64,000 nt of DNA. Source: Martelella sp. AD-3. GTDB taxonomy: Bacteria > Pseudomonadota > Alphaproteobacteria > Rhizobiales > Rhizobiaceae. The first letter of the stretch is position 1. Every line of letters begins with the position of its first letter. Shown piece after piece: positions 8,608 to 18,387 of this stretch. The position numbers were made by a program, and so were the translations under genes. The stretch spans positions 2,418,001 through 2,482,000 of the forward strand of contig NZ_CP014275.1 of NCBI RefSeq assembly GCF_001578105.1. Direction: 5' to 3'. Below the pieces are notes generated by a model. The model made no database searches, was not told the origin of the DNA, and saw only the letters and a program-made list of their open reading frames with translations.

Positions 8608-9774
8608 TCAGGCGGCAGCGCCTGCCCGTTTCCGGCGCCCGGCAATTTTTGCGAATGCCGCAATCGCCCGGTCAATGTCCGCCTCGGTGGTGCTCCAGCC
8701 AAGCGAGATACGCAGCGCGCCGAGACGCGGGTCGCGCCCCATCGCCTTCAGCACATGGCTTTCGCCGACCTTGCCGGACGAACAGGCGGAGCCTGCCGAA
8801 AGCGCGATGCCCTCCAGGTCAAAGGCAATCTGCCCGGTTTCCGCCTTCTGCCCCGGAAGCGTGAAGGCCGTTGTGTTGGGCACGCGTTCTCCGCCTTCGC
8901 CATAAATAACGACGTCCGGCGCGGCGACCCGCATGCCGGCCTCCAGCCGGTCGCGAAGCGCGGCAATCCTCGCATTGCGCGCATCGAGACCTTCAACGGC
9001 AAAGGCCGCGGCTGCGCCGAATCCCAGAATGCCGGGAATGTTTTCCGTGCCCGAACGGTGCCCCTTCTCATGCCCGCCGCCGCGGATGAGCGGAGAAGGC
9101 ATCAGCGTTTCGCCGCGGGAGACAAGCGCGCCGACGCCTTTCGGTCCGCCGATCTTGTGGGCCGAGAGGATCAGGAAATCGGCACCCAGGGCCTCGAGCG
9201 AAATCGGAAGACGGCCGACCGCCTGAACGGCGTCGACCACCAGAAGGCCGCCATGGGCATGAACGATCCTCGCCGCGTCGGCAACCGGCTGAAGAATGCC
9301 GGTCTCGCTGTTTGCCAGCATGATCGCGACCATCGGCAGGCCCGCATCGGCATCATGTTCGCCAAGCAGGTCTTCCAGCGCATCCAGCCTGACGACGCCA
9401 TCCGCGCCAACGGGAATCTCGCGGCGCATGTCCGCCGGAAAGCGGCCGCCCTCATGGACAGCCGGATGCTCAATCGCCGAGACATAAAGACCGCCAAGCC
9501 GAACCGGACTGCGCCCCATGCGGAAATCCGGCGTCAGAACGGTATTCGCTGCTTCGGTTGCGCCCGAGGTGAACACCACATGGGCGGGATCGGCGGCGAC
9601 CAGTCCGGCCACCTGGCGGCGGGCCTTCTCCACCGCCGCGCGGGCCGCGCGGCCCTCCTGATGCACGGAGGACGGATTGCCGGCAAGCTCCAGCCCCTCG
9701 AGCAGCGCGGCGCGGGCTTCCGGCAGAAGCTTCGCGGTCGCATTCCAGTCGAGATAGATCCTGTCGGTGCCCAT
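8608..9774 (-). CDS. Cysteine desulfurase, NifS/IscS-like (group I), first gene of the suf operon
   Basis: A second PLP cysteine desulfurase, 388 residues. The PLP lysine lies in ILSAHKIGGPKG (near residue 200) and the active-site cysteine in the longer mobile loop SAGSACSSGKVGESH (near residue 325), which marks group I enzymes as opposed to SufS. It heads the operon; suf operons of rhizobia often carry such a gene. It may supply sulfur to SufBCD or to other acceptors. An Irr-box-like palindrome lies about 100 bases upstream of its start. Confidence 0.92.
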   Translation of the reverse strand: MGTDRIYLDWNATAKLLPEARAALLEGLELAGNPSSVHQEGRAARAAVEKARRQVAGLVAADPAHVVFTSGATEAANTVLTPDFRMGRSPVRLGGLYVSAIEHPAVHEGGRFPADMRREIPVGADGVVRLDALEDLLGEHDADAGLPMVAIMLANSETGILQPVADAARIVHAHGGLLVVDAVQAVGRLPISLEALGADFLILSAHKIGGPKGVGALVSRGETLMPSPLIRGGGHEKGHRSGTENIPGILGFGAAAAFAVEGLDARNARIAALRDRLEAGMRVAAPDVVIYGEGGERVPNTTAFTLPGQKAETGQIAFDLEGIALSAGSACSSGKVGESHVLKAMGRDPRLGALRISLGWSTTEADIDRAIAAFAKIAGRRKRAGAAA

Positions 9775-9874
9775 ATCGTCCCTAATTCGGCAGGCGATGA
9801 CGGCCTGCGACGCATTTTCCTTGAAATCCTTACGCGGCTTGCCCTATTTGAGCCCAGCACGAGATGACTTCTAT

Positions 9875-9891
9875 TTTCGAACCATTCTAAA
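9875..9891. promoter_or_regulatory. Putative Irr box (iron control element) for the suf operon
   Basis: TTTCGAACCATTCTAAA matches the recalled rhizobial Irr-box form TTTAGAA-N3-TTCTAAA at all but one position of the two arms. It lies between the divergent nifS-like gene and the alpha/beta hydrolase gene. Irr control of suf is known in several rhizobia. The site is seen; its function is inferred. Confidence 0.6.
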
Positions 9892-9981
9892 CTGCTTGTA
9901 GGAAAGCTGAGCCAATTAGTCAAGTCAACGCGACTTGCGCAAGCAGTCTTGAAAGTTTGAACCGATTTTTCCGGAGAGCCA

Positions 9982-10659
9982 ATGCCTGAAGTGATTTTCA
10001 ACGGTCCGGCCGGTCGCCTTGAAGGCCGCTACCAGCCGTCCAAGGAGAAGAACGCCCCGATCGCCATCGTCCTGCACCCGCATCCGCGGTTCGGAGGGAC
10101 GATGAACAACCCGATCGTCTACGAGCTCTTCTACATGTTCCAGAAGCGCGGCTTCACCACACTGCGCTTCAATTTCCGCGGCATCGGCCGCAGCCAGGGC
10201 GAATTCGACCACGGCTCGGGCGAGCTTTCGGACGCGGCCGCAGCGCTTGACTGGGTGCAGAGCCTGCATCCCGATTCGAAGACCTGCTGGGTCGCCGGCT
10301 ATTCCTTCGGCTCGTGGATCGGCATGCAGCTTCTGATGCGCCGGCCTGAAATCGAGGGCTTCATGTCAATCGCTCCGCAGCCGAACATCTACGACTTCTC
10401 CTTCCTCGCCCCCTGCCCCTCCTCCGGCCTGATCATCCACGGCGATGCCGACAAAGTGGCTCCGCCGCGCGACGTCAACGGCCTGGTGGAAAAGCTGAAG
10501 ACCCAGAAGGGCATCCTGATCACCCAGAAGACCGTTGCCGGCGCGAACCACTTCTTCTCCGGCAAGAACGAGGACCTGCTCGCCGAATGCGAAGACTATC
10601 TCGACCGTCGTCTGGAGGGCGAACTGGTGCCGGAACCCGCGCCGAAGCGGATCAGGTAA
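9982..10659 (+). CDS. Alpha/beta hydrolase (COG2945-like)
   Basis: 225-residue cytoplasmic hydrolase of the small COG2945 type. Oxyanion region HPHPRFGGTMNN (residues 28-39), nucleophile elbow GYSFGS (Ser near residue 107), acid in HGDADKVAP and His in GANHFF complete a catalytic triad. The substrate is unknown. It is divergent from the suf operon and shares its upstream region. A strong hairpin terminator follows. Confidence 0.9.
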   Translation: MPEVIFNGPAGRLEGRYQPSKEKNAPIAIVLHPHPRFGGTMNNPIVYELFYMFQKRGFTTLRFNFRGIGRSQGEFDHGSGELSDAAAALDWVQSLHPDSKTCWVAGYSFGSWIGMQLLMRRPEIEGFMSIAPQPNIYDFSFLAPCPSSGLIIHGDADKVAPPRDVNGLVEKLKTQKGILITQKTVAGANHFFSGKNEDLLAECEDYLDRRLEGELVPEPAPKRIR

Positions 10660-10673
10660 GTTACTTTGAATTG

Positions 10674-10715
10674 AATTCCCGGCAGAATCTCAACTGTCGG
10701 GAATTGTCATTTTAA
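10674..10715 (+). terminator. Rho-independent terminator after the alpha/beta hydrolase
   Basis: AATTCCCGGCAG pairs with CTGTCGGGAATT (12-bp stem with one G-U pair, 8-base loop), followed by a T-rich tract (GTCATTTTAATTTTT). It overlaps the leader of the next small gene. Confidence 0.8.
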
Positions 10716-10769
10716 TTTTTGAAAGCCCCAAGCTACAAAGTGTTCGAGGAAACAGTATGCGGCGGGGCA

Positions 10770-11078
10770 ATGAACCAATTTCAGAAATACAAGCCAATCG
10801 CAGGCTGGCTCGTCATTAACGCGCTCCTTCCCTACCTCATTCGCCTCTCGGAAGTCGTAACGGTCGGGAATTCTATCTATGTCGGCGTGCTGCTGATGGT
10901 CTTGTTGCAGGGGCTTAACTACGTTTTGATGCGAAAACACATCGAGCTCGCAATCGCCACTATAACATTGAACGTTATCGGCTTCGTTCTGGTTGGCTAC
11001 TTTTCGATCGTCTACGCGATTTACCCGATCGTTAAAGTGATCTTGCTGCCGCTTGCTTATAAAACGGGTGCAATTTGA
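10770..11078 (+). CDS. Small integral membrane protein, unknown function
   Basis: About 102 residues from the ATG at 10770 (MNQFQKYKPIAG); an in-frame ATG at 10719 would add 17 residues and overlap the preceding terminator. It has roughly three hydrophobic segments (around residues 12-25, 35-50 and 60-95) and no family that I recognise. Its TGA overlaps the TTG start of the next gene (TTGA), suggesting translational coupling. This short stretch is clearly less GC-rich than its neighbours, which hints at acquisition. Confidence 0.6.
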   Translation: MNQFQKYKPIAGWLVINALLPYLIRLSEVVTVGNSIYVGVLLMVLLQGLNYVLMRKHIELAIATITLNVIGFVLVGYFSIVYAIYPIVKVILLPLAYKTGAI

Positions 11079-11440
11079 CAGATATCGAACACCTCAAAGC
11101 ATTGGAGGCTCTGCTCCACCAGCCTGAGATCAGACGCGACGCAGCGAAAGCCGCAGCGCTGCTTGCGGATGACTTTATGGAGTTCGGCAGTTCGGGCAAG
11201 TGCTGGGACAAGCCAGCAATACTCGCCATGCTTCAGGCCGAGGGCGAACGCGAATACGCGGTGGAAAGTGACGGCTATATGCTTTTCGTGATTTCGGAAG
11301 ATGCGGCGTTGCTGACCTATCGCTCCTTTCATCGGCTACCCGATGGCCGGGCCGTTCGCCACGTAAACCGCAGTTCGCTCTGGCAGGAAATCGAGGGAAA
11401 CTGGCGGTTGCGTTTTCACCAGGGAACGCCAGCCGGCTAA
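11075..11440 (+). CDS. DUF4440/NTF2-like small protein
   Basis: 121 residues beginning with TTG, overlapping the upstream stop by 4 bases (TTGA). The pattern LKALEALLHQPEIRRD...ADDFMEFGSSGKCW...VESDGYMLF and the ending with SSLWQEIEGNWRLRFHQGTP is typical of DUF4440 proteins with the NTF2-like cone fold. Function is unknown; some relatives bind or process small molecules. Paired with the small membrane protein before it. Confidence 0.75.
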   Translation: MTDIEHLKALEALLHQPEIRRDAAKAAALLADDFMEFGSSGKCWDKPAILAMLQAEGEREYAVESDGYMLFVISEDAALLTYRSFHRLPDGRAVRHVNRSSLWQEIEGNWRLRFHQGTPAG

Positions 11441-11604
11441 CCTTACCGTTCGTATCCCGGCCCAGGGCGGACGCGCAGCTTCGGAAGCCAGCAACAGGCC
11501 TTTTGTCGTCCCAGCCTTCGGGTCCCGTTTCAAAACAGGTGCACACGGGCAAAAAACCGTGCTAAAGCGCGCGCGTCCGCAATTCAGCAATCAAAGATAG
11601 ATCC

Positions 11605-12858
11605 ATGTCGAAGTTCAAATCCGAATTCCTGCACACGCTGTCCGAGCGCGGTTACATTCATCAGATTTCCGATGAGACCGGCCTTGATGACCTTCTGGCC
11701 AAGGAGCAGGTGACGGCCTATATCGGCTTCGACCCGACGGCGCCCTCGCTCCATGCCGGCTCGCTGATCCAGATCATGATGCTGCACTGGTTCCAGAAGA
11801 CCGGCCACCGGCCGATCTCGCTGATGGGCGGCGGCACGGGCATGGTCGGCGACCCGTCCTTCAAGGACGAGGCGCGCAAGCTGATGACGGTCGACATGAT
11901 CGAGGACAATATCGCGTCCATCCAGCGGGTTTTCGCCAATTATATCGATTATGACCGCGACGAAGCGCCGGCGCTGATGATCAACAATGCCGACTGGCTG
12001 CGCGACATCAACTATCTCGAATTCCTGCGCGATGTCGGCCGGCATTTCTCCGTCAACCGCATGCTCTCCTTCGAGAGCGTGAAGACGCGGCTCGACCGCG
12101 AGCAGTCGCTGTCCTTCCTCGAATTCAACTACATGATCCTGCAGGCCTATGATTTCGTCGAACTCTACCGGAATTATGGCTGCCGCCTGCAGATGGGCGG
12201 ATCGGACCAGTGGGGCAATATCGTCAACGGCATCGATCTCGGCCACCGCATGGACGCGCCGCAGCTTTACGCCCTCACCGCGCCGCTCCTGACCACCGCT
12301 TCCGGCGCCAAGATGGGCAAATCGGCAAATGGCGCCGTCTGGCTCAACCCGGACATGCTGTCGGCTTACGATTTCTGGCAGTTCTGGCGCAATACCGAAG
12401 ATGCCGATGTCGGCCGCTTCCTGAAGCTCTACACGACGCTGCCGATGGACGAGGTCGCGCGGCTTTCGGCGCTCGGCGGATCGGAGATCAACGAGGTTAA
12501 GAAGATCCTCGCCACCGAGGTGACCGCCATGCTGCACGGCCGGGCCGCCGCCGAAGAGGCGGCGGAGACGGCGCGCAAGACCTTCGAGGAAGGCGCGCTC
12601 GCCGAAAACCTCCCGACCGTCGAAGTCGGCAAGGCGGAGATCGATGCCGGGATCGGCATTCTCACGCTTCTGGTGCAGGCGGGTCTTGCCGGCTCCAACG
12701 GCGAGGCCCGTCGCCACATCAAGGGCGGCGCGGTGAAGCTCAACGACAAGGGCGTTTCCGACGAACGCATGGCCGTCGGCTCCGACGCGGTCACGGATGA
12801 TGGCGTCATCAAGCTTTCGCTGGGCAAGAAGAAGCACATCCTCGTCAAGCCGGCCTGA
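11605..12858 (+). CDS. tyrS: Tyrosyl-tRNA synthetase
   Basis: Charges tRNA-Tyr with tyrosine. 417 residues, class I synthetase: the HIGH-like element is [11 protein letters not shown] (near residues 45-55), the tyrosine pocket includes [11 protein letters not shown] (near residue 197), and the KMSKS-like loop is KMGKSANG (near residue 235). A C-terminal S4 RNA-binding domain contains [16 protein letters not shown]. Stand-alone gene converging on pflA. Confidence 0.97.
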   Translation: MSKFKSEFLHTLSERGYIHQISDETGLDDLLAKEQVTAYIGFDPTAPSLHAGSLIQIMMLHWFQKTGHRPISLMGGGTGMVGDPSFKDEARKLMTVDMIEDNIASIQRVFANYIDYDRDEAPALMINNADWLRDINYLEFLRDVGRHFSVNRMLSFESVKTRLDREQSLSFLEFNYMILQAYDFVELYRNYGCRLQMGGSDQWGNIVNGIDLGHRMDAPQLYALTAPLLTTASGAKMGKSANGAVWLNPDMLSAYDFWQFWRNTEDADVGRFLKLYTTLPMDEVARLSALGGSEINEVKKILATEVTAMLHGRAAAEEAAETARKTFEEGALAENLPTVEVGKAEIDAGIGILTLLVQAGLAGSNGEARRHIKGGAVKLNDKGVSDERMAVGSDAVTDDGVIKLSLGKKKHILVKPA

Positions 12859-12884
12859 CGGCGGACCGAAGCCCGACAAACCGA

Positions 12885-12903
12885 GCCCGCCGGAGCGGCG
12901 GGC
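12885..12903 (+). terminator. Hairpin after tyrS
   Basis: Perfect 7-bp stem GCCCGCC/GGCGGGC with 5-base loop, 26 bases past the tyrS stop. It lacks a clear T-run, so termination is only probable. A mosaic repeat begins right after it. Confidence 0.45.
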
Positions 12904-13037
12904 CTAGAGCATTTCGCAGTCAGATGGAAACATCTGACGTCCGCGAAAATGCGTCAAAACAAATAGATAGAGCGGTTGCGCGTTTCCATGAAAGGCGGAA
13001 TCGCTCTAGCGCATCGTGCTTTCAATAGGTTAGAGCG
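12904..13037. repeat. Mosaic palindromic repeat, copy A
   Basis: Between tyrS and pflA. Modules in order: a hairpin around CAGATGGAAACATCTG, the linker AAAACAAATAGATAGAGCGG, an imperfect palindrome between AGAGCGGTT and CGCTCT, a truncated GCGCATCGTGCTTT unit and TTCAATAGGTTAGAGCG. The first two modules match copy B (26506-26710) almost base for base. Confidence 0.85.
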
Positions 13038-13095
13038 CCAACCCGAAGGCCTTTTTGCCGGGTTCTGAAGATCAGGGGCGGCTCATCGCGCCCGT

Positions 13096-13878
13096 TCAGG
13101 CGGTGTACAGACCGCGCGCCCGGAAGATGTCACGCGCGGCCTCGGTCTCGTCCGTCGTCGGCGTCGGCGTGTCGCGCAGCGTGTATTCCTTGCCCATGGC
13201 ATCCCATTTGGCAATGCCCATCTGGTGGAACGGCAGAACCTCGACGCGTTCGACGATATCGCCGAGCGAAGCGACGTAGTCCGCCATCCTGTTGACGTCG
13301 TCGGCATCGTCCGTCAGCCCCGGCACCAGCACATAGCGCATCCACATTTTCTGCTTCAGTCGCTTCAACCGCTCGGCGAAATCGAGCGTCGGCTGCAGAT
13401 GCTGCGCGGTGATCGCATGGTACTTCTCCGGGTCGATATGCTTGATATCGAGCATCACGAGGTCGACATTGTCGAACCACTCGTCTTCGACGCCGGTGTG
13501 GAGATAGCCCTGCGTATCGAGCGCGATATGCAGACCCATTTCCTTCTTGATATGTCCCATGACATTGCCGATGAAACCGGCCTGCATCATGGGTTCGCCG
13601 CCGGAAAAGGTGACGCCGCCGGCGAATTTCAGGAAGCCCGCATAGGGGCGGACCTCCCTGAGCATGTCGTCCACATCGACCCTGCGACCGTTGTGGAGCT
13701 TCCAGGTATCCGGGTTGTGGCAATAAAGGCACCGGAACTGGCAACCGGCCATGAAGAACACGAAGCGCATTCCCGGACCGTCGACCGCCCCGCCGGTTTC
13801 GACCGAGTGGAGAAATCCGTGGTCGATGTCGATATGGACACCGGTGGGCTTCGTTGGTGCGGAAACGCGCTTGTGCAT
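13096..13878 (-). CDS. pflA: Pyruvate formate-lyase activating enzyme PflA
   Basis: Radical-SAM enzyme that installs the glycyl radical on PflB. 260 residues with the CxxxCxxC cluster motif CQFRCLYC (near residues 51-58), a SAM-binding FSGGEP (near residue 95) and the conserved N-terminal HSVETGGAVDGPGMR. It follows pflB by 12 bases on the same strand, so the two form an operon. The [4Fe-4S] cluster makes it oxygen-sensitive. Confidence 0.95.
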   Translation of the reverse strand: MHKRVSAPTKPTGVHIDIDHGFLHSVETGGAVDGPGMRFVFFMAGCQFRCLYCHNPDTWKLHNGRRVDVDDMLREVRPYAGFLKFAGGVTFSGGEPMMQAGFIGNVMGHIKKEMGLHIALDTQGYLHTGVEDEWFDNVDLVMLDIKHIDPEKYHAITAQHLQPTLDFAERLKRLKQKMWMRYVLVPGLTDDADDVNRMADYVASLGDIVERVEVLPFHQMGIAKWDAMGKEYTLRDTPTPTTDETEAARDIFRARGLYTA

Positions 13879-13890
13879 TCTTCTTCTCGT

Positions 13891-16161
13891 TTACATCGAG
13901 GTGTGGAAAGTCCGGTTGATGACGTCAAGCTGCTGTTCCTTCGTCAGCTTGATGAAGTTCACCGCATAACCCGAAACACGGATCGTCAGCTGCGGATACT
14001 TCTCCGGATGATCCATGGCGTCAACCAGGGTCTCCTTGTTGAGGAGATTGACGTTGACGTGGAAACCGCCGGCCGCCGTGTAACCGTCGAGGCAATTCGA
14101 CAGGTTCCTGATGCGATCCTCGTCGGTATGGCCGAGGCTGCCCGGCGTTGCCGAGGCGGTCCAGCTGATCCCGTCGAGGGCGGCGTCATAGGGCAGCTTG
14201 GCAAGCGAGGCGCCTGCGGCCACAAAGCCCTTCTTGTCGCGACCGTTCATCGGGTTGGCGCCCGGCGCGAAGGGTTCGCCCGCACGGCGTCCGTCCGGCG
14301 TGTTGCCGGTCTTCTTGCCGTAGACGACGTTCGAGGTGATTGTCAGGATCGACTGCGTCGGCATCGAGTCACGGTAGAAGTAGGGCTGTGCCTTGATCTT
14401 GTTCATGAAGGTCTCGGTCAGCCAGACCGCGATGTCGTCGACACGGTCGTCATTGTTGCCGAAGGCCGGGAAATCGCCGGTGATCTTGTAGTCGACGGCA
14501 AGTCCGGTTTCGTCGCGAATGACCTCGACCTTGGCATATTTGATCGCCGACAGCGCATCGGCCGCAATCGACAGACCGGCGATGCCGCAAGCCATGGTGC
14601 GCAGAATATCACGGTCATGCAGCGCCATTTCGACGCGTTCATACGCATATTTGTCGTGCATGTAGTGGATCGCGTTCAGAGCCTTGACGTAGGTCTTGGC
14701 AAGCCAGTCCATGGCCTTGTCGAACTTTTCGACGACCTCGTCATATTCCAGAACGTCGCCGGTGATCGGTTCCAGCCCCTCGGCAACCTTCTTGCCCTTC
14801 AGCTTCATTTCGTCAACGCCGCCGTTGATCGCATACAGCAGAGCCTTGGCGAGGTTGGCGCGGGCGCCGAAGAACTGCATCTGCTTGCCGATCCGCATCG
14901 ACGAGACGCAGCAGGCAATGCCGTAGTCGTCGCCCCATTTCGGACGCATCAACTCGTCGTTCTCGTACTGGATGGCGCAGGTGTCGGCCGAAACTTTGGC
15001 GCAGAAGTGCTTGAAGCCCTCCGGCAGGCTCGGGCTCCACAGAACCGTGAGGTTCGGCTCCGGCGCGGGACCCAGGTTGAACAGCGTGTTGAGGAAACGG
15101 AAGCTGTTCTTTGAAACCAGCGTCCGGCCGTCTTCGCCCATGCCGCCGATGGCTTCGGTGACCCATACGGGGTCGCCCGAGAACAGTTCGTCATATTCCG
15201 GCGTGCGCAGGAAGCGGACGATGCGCAGCTTCATGATCATGTCGTCGATCATTTCCTGGGCATCGTCTTCCGAGATGTAACCGGCTTCGATATCGCGCTC
15301 GATATAGATGTCGAGGAAGGTCGAGATGCGACCGATCGACATGGCGGCGCCGTTCTGTTCCTTCACGGCCGCCAGATAGCCGAAATAGACGGCCTGGACG
15401 GCTTCGCGGGCATTGCGGGCGGGCTTCGAAATGTCGACGCCATATTTGGCCGCCATTTCACGCAGCTCGTCGAGCGCGCGGAACTGTTCCGAGAGTTCCT
15501 CGCGCAGACGCATATTGTTGTCATTGAAGACGGCATCGTCGAGTTCGTGGAATTCCTTCTGCTTTTGAGCGCGCAGGAAATCCGTGCCATAAAGGGCAAC
15601 GCGGCGATAGTCGCCGATGATGCGGCCACGGCCATAGGCATCCGGCAGACCGGTGATCACGCCCGACTTGCGGCAGGCGAGAATGTCGGGGCTGTAGACG
15701 TCGAATACGCCCTGGTTATGGCTCTTTCGATACTTGGTCCAGACATCGTGAACGGTTTCGTCCGCCTTGTAGCCATAGGTCTCGAGGCTGCCCTCGACCA
15801 TGCGCAGGCCGCCATTCGGCATGATCGCGCGCTTCAGCGGCGCATCCGTCTGCAGGCCGACGATGATTTCGAGGTCCTTGTTGATGTAGCCGGCGTCATG
15901 CGCGGTGATCGTCGAGGGCTTGTCTGCCGAAACGTCGAGGACGCCGCCCTTGGCGCGTTCCTGCTTCAAGAGGTCGCTCAGCTCATCCCAGAGCTGCTTG
16001 GTGCGCTCGGTGGCCGGCGTGAGGAAGGACGCATCGCCTTCATAAGGCGTGTAGTTTTCCTGAATGAAGTTGCGAACGTCGATCGCGGTGCGCCATGCAC
16101 CGTCGCTGAACCCGCTCCACGGGTCGGCGTGAACGTTCGTGTGTTTGGCATACATATCCAT
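13891..16161 (-). CDS. pflB: Pyruvate formate-lyase (formate C-acetyltransferase) PflB
   Basis: Converts pyruvate and CoA to acetyl-CoA and formate under anaerobic conditions. 756 residues from the ATG at 16161, which has GGTGAGG nine bases upstream; the in-frame ATG at 16179 lacks such a site. The adjacent catalytic cysteines are in [10 protein letters not shown] and the glycyl-radical motif RVSGYAVNF is near the C-terminus, 30 residues from the end. Both are intact, so the enzyme should be activatable. Operon with pflA. A FixK/FNR-type box lies about 430 bases upstream. Confidence 0.96.
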   Translation of the reverse strand: MDMYAKHTNVHADPWSGFSDGAWRTAIDVRNFIQENYTPYEGDASFLTPATERTKQLWDELSDLLKQERAKGGVLDVSADKPSTITAHDAGYINKDLEIIVGLQTDAPLKRAIMPNGGLRMVEGSLETYGYKADETVHDVWTKYRKSHNQGVFDVYSPDILACRKSGVITGLPDAYGRGRIIGDYRRVALYGTDFLRAQKQKEFHELDDAVFNDNNMRLREELSEQFRALDELREMAAKYGVDISKPARNAREAVQAVYFGYLAAVKEQNGAAMSIGRISTFLDIYIERDIEAGYISEDDAQEMIDDMIMKLRIVRFLRTPEYDELFSGDPVWVTEAIGGMGEDGRTLVSKNSFRFLNTLFNLGPAPEPNLTVLWSPSLPEGFKHFCAKVSADTCAIQYENDELMRPKWGDDYGIACCVSSMRIGKQMQFFGARANLAKALLYAINGGVDEMKLKGKKVAEGLEPITGDVLEYDEVVEKFDKAMDWLAKTYVKALNAIHYMHDKYAYERVEMALHDRDILRTMACGIAGLSIAADALSAIKYAKVEVIRDETGLAVDYKITGDFPAFGNNDDRVDDIAVWLTETFMNKIKAQPYFYRDSMPTQSILTITSNVVYGKKTGNTPDGRRAGEPFAPGANPMNGRDKKGFVAAGASLAKLPYDAALDGISWTASATPGSLGHTDEDRIRNLSNCLDGYTAAGGFHVNVNLLNKETLVDAMDHPEKYPQLTIRVSGYAVNFIKLTKEQQLDVINRTFHTSM

Positions 16162-16432
16162 GGTTTCAGCCCTCACCATAATAAGAGGAACATTGCTGGG
16201 GTTCCAGCGCCCGCGCCGAGGAGGATGTCCGGCAAAAGGCGCTGGGTTCGGCGAACGAATTATCCGGCAAAATGTCGGTCAGAATCTCTCCGACCAAAAC
16301 GGCCATTCTTGGGCAGGCAGTTGCGGGACATTTCATTCCACCAATTCTAGCGACTTCACCGTCGCTCACGATGGCTGACTTTGGCGCCTGGCGCTGGTCT
16401 TGGGCATGAACCTGCGAAAGATCGCGTCGATT

Positions 16433-16451
16433 GTTGACGCCAACGGTCAAC
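16433..16451. promoter_or_regulatory. Perfect dyad GTTGAC-N7-GTCAAC upstream of pflB
   Basis: GTTGACGCCAACGGTCAAC has 6-bp arms that are exact reverse complements. It lies about 270 bases upstream of the pflB start. The half-site TTGAC resembles FNR/FixK half-sites but the 7-base spacing does not fit; it may be another operator. Confidence 0.4.
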
Positions 16452-16593
16452 GCTCTTCGTTTTGACGACCTCTATATGGTACCAAAGGCGTATAAAGTCC
16501 ACAATTAATTGACATTTTTACTTATTTTTCAAGTACAACTGACGAATTACAATTCCAAACCGATAATATAAACATAATCAAGGCGACCCGACA

Positions 16594-16607
16594 TTGATAT
16601 CGGTCAA
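16594..16607. promoter_or_regulatory. Putative FixK/FNR box upstream of pflB
   Basis: TTGATATCGGTCAA fits the FNR-family consensus TTGAT-N4-ATCAA with a single change (GTCAA instead of ATCAA), a form common for FixK/FnrN sites in rhizobia. It would give low-oxygen induction of pflBA, although its distance from the start codon (433 bases) implies a long leader or control of another transcript. Confidence 0.6.
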
Positions 16608-17181
16608 GCCAGACCGTATCAGCAACGAAAGTCAGCGCTTTCCGGGCATTCCAACTGTGCGTTTTCGCTTACAATAAACCCTGGCGCGCGGTCCCCGCGC
16701 CCCCGCCAACACGGCGCCGCAGAAAAGCCCCGAGGCCCGAAGACCTGCGGAGGGACCGCGCAACCGGTATTCAGGGCCATTGTCCGCGAAAGCGCCTTGT
16801 CTGCAACCGAATCATCGCCGCGCCGGGCTTAACTGTGCCGGCCCCCGGACGCCGGACGGCCCGGCTCGATGTTCGTGCGCCTTCACTCACGCAGATGGGT
16901 GCGCCCGAGCGAGAGCCGGAATTGCCGGTCCTGCGCTCCTTTCTCCGTCCCCAGTGCCAGAGAAAGCCGGCGGCGCCAGGCTGCCCAAAAACGGGATGGC
17001 GCGGACTTTTTCCGGGATTATTGCCGCCGCGGGCCGAAAGACCTGGCGTCCTTGCGCAGCGGAGCGCCGTTTGCGGGGCGATCCGGCTTGCTCCGGGGGT
17101 GTTCCTCATGTCTAGTGTCGAGCGCCGCAGTGTGGGTCGACGAGGCCCGCGCGGTCAAACAAGAAACGCAGGCGTCGGAAC

Positions 17182-18378
17182 ATGCCCATGAATGACAAAC
17201 CCCGAGAACCGAACCCGGAAGACGCCGAGCCCTCCGTCAATAGCGCCTCCGAAAGCGCCCTTCCCGCATCCGACGCGCCGGGCGCCGCGCCGAGGCCGCC
17301 GGCGGAAATCCAATCTCAGGTGACGTGTTCGCGCGGCTTTGGCCAGTGGCTGTCGCTCCACAACTGCGCGCTCGCCTTCACCTCATACCAGACCGGCCAG
17401 CTCTTCCTGGTCGGCGTGCTGCCCGATGGCTCGCTGTCGCTGCACCAGCGCAATTTCATCCGCGCCATGGGGCTGATCGGCGACAGTCAGCGCCTGCTGC
17501 TGGCGGGTCTCGCCCAGATCTGGCGGTTCGAGAACGTGCTCGGCCCGCACGAGCGTGCCAACGAGGCCTTCGACAGGCTCTACGTGCCGCGCCGCGGACA
17601 GACCGTCGCCGATCTCGATGTCCATGAGCTCGGCATTGATGCCGCCGGCAGGCTGCTGTTCGTCAATACCAAATATTCCTGCCTGGCGACCGACAGCGTC
17701 GTGCATTCCTTCAAGCCGGTCTGGCGGCCGCCCTTCATCTCCCGACTGGCGCCTGAGGACCGCTGCCATCTCAACGGCCTTGCCATGGAAAACGGCGTGC
17801 CGCGCTTCGTCACCTCGGTTTCCACCACCGATATCGTCGACGGCTGGCGCAACGAGCGCCGCGACGGCGGCGTCGTCGTCAATGTCGAGACCGACGAGAT
17901 CGTCACCGAGGGCGTGTCGATGCCGCATTCGCCGCGCCTCTACAAGAATGCGCTCTGGTTCCTCGATTCCGGCAATGGATACCTCACTCGCCTCGACCTT
18001 CAGAGCCGGACGCGCGAACGCGTCGCCTTCTGCCCCGGTTTCCTGCGCGGCCTCTCCTTCCATGACGGCCATGCCATCGTCGGCCTGTCGCTCGCCCGCC
18101 GCGAAGGCGTGTTTTCCGGCCTAAACCTTCAGGACGAGCTGGAAAAACGCCGCGCCGAAGCCTGGTGCGGACTGCAGATCGTCAACACGGAAAACGGCGA
18201 TATCGTCGAATGGCTGAGGATCGAGGGTGGCATCAAGGAGCTCTTCGACGTCCGCGTCCTGCCGGGCGTCACCTGTCCGATGGCGCTGCCGACCTTCGGA
18301 CCCGAACTTGCAAGCTTCATCACCATCGAGGCCCCGGACCGGCCGCTGTCGGACCGCGGCTGGCACCCGGCAACGTGA
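17182..18378 (+). CDS. TIGR03032 / DUF4915 family protein
   Basis: 398 residues. After a Pro/Ala/Ser-rich, probably disordered tail of about 45 residues comes a beta-propeller-like domain with the family's marks: CSRGFGQWLSLHNCALAFTS, the RNFIRAMGLIGD segment, VNTKYSCLA and HLNGLAMENGVPRFVT. Function of TIGR03032 proteins is unknown. A second ATG two codons on (17188) is also possible. Only 9 bases separate it from the hydroxypyruvate isomerase-like gene, so the two are cotranscribed and may act in one pathway. Confidence 0.85.
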   Translation: MPMNDKPREPNPEDAEPSVNSASESALPASDAPGAAPRPPAEIQSQVTCSRGFGQWLSLHNCALAFTSYQTGQLFLVGVLPDGSLSLHQRNFIRAMGLIGDSQRLLLAGLAQIWRFENVLGPHERANEAFDRLYVPRRGQTVADLDVHELGIDAAGRLLFVNTKYSCLATDSVVHSFKPVWRPPFISRLAPEDRCHLNGLAMENGVPRFVTSVSTTDIVDGWRNERRDGGVVVNVETDEIVTEGVSMPHSPRLYKNALWFLDSGNGYLTRLDLQSRTRERVAFCPGFLRGLSFHDGHAIVGLSLARREGVFSGLNLQDELEKRRAEAWCGLQIVNTENGDIVEWLRIEGGIKELFDVRVLPGVTCPMALPTFGPELASFITIEAPDRPLSDRGWHPAT

Positions 18379-18387
18379 GGAAACCCT

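Larger units (their letters stand above)
16162..17181. other. Long intergenic region upstream of pflB
   Basis: About 1 kb with no convincing gene. The first 500 bases, especially 16480-16620, are AT-rich compared with the rest of the window and contain two dyad motifs listed separately. The remainder (16680-17180) is GC-rich; open frames there show no recognisable protein features. It separates pflB from the divergent TIGR03032 gene. Confidence 0.6.

Noticed and set aside
16771..17115. Overlapping open frames on both strands in the gap upstream of the TIGR03032 gene
   Set aside because: No ribosome site, Arg/Pro-rich composition and no family similarity.
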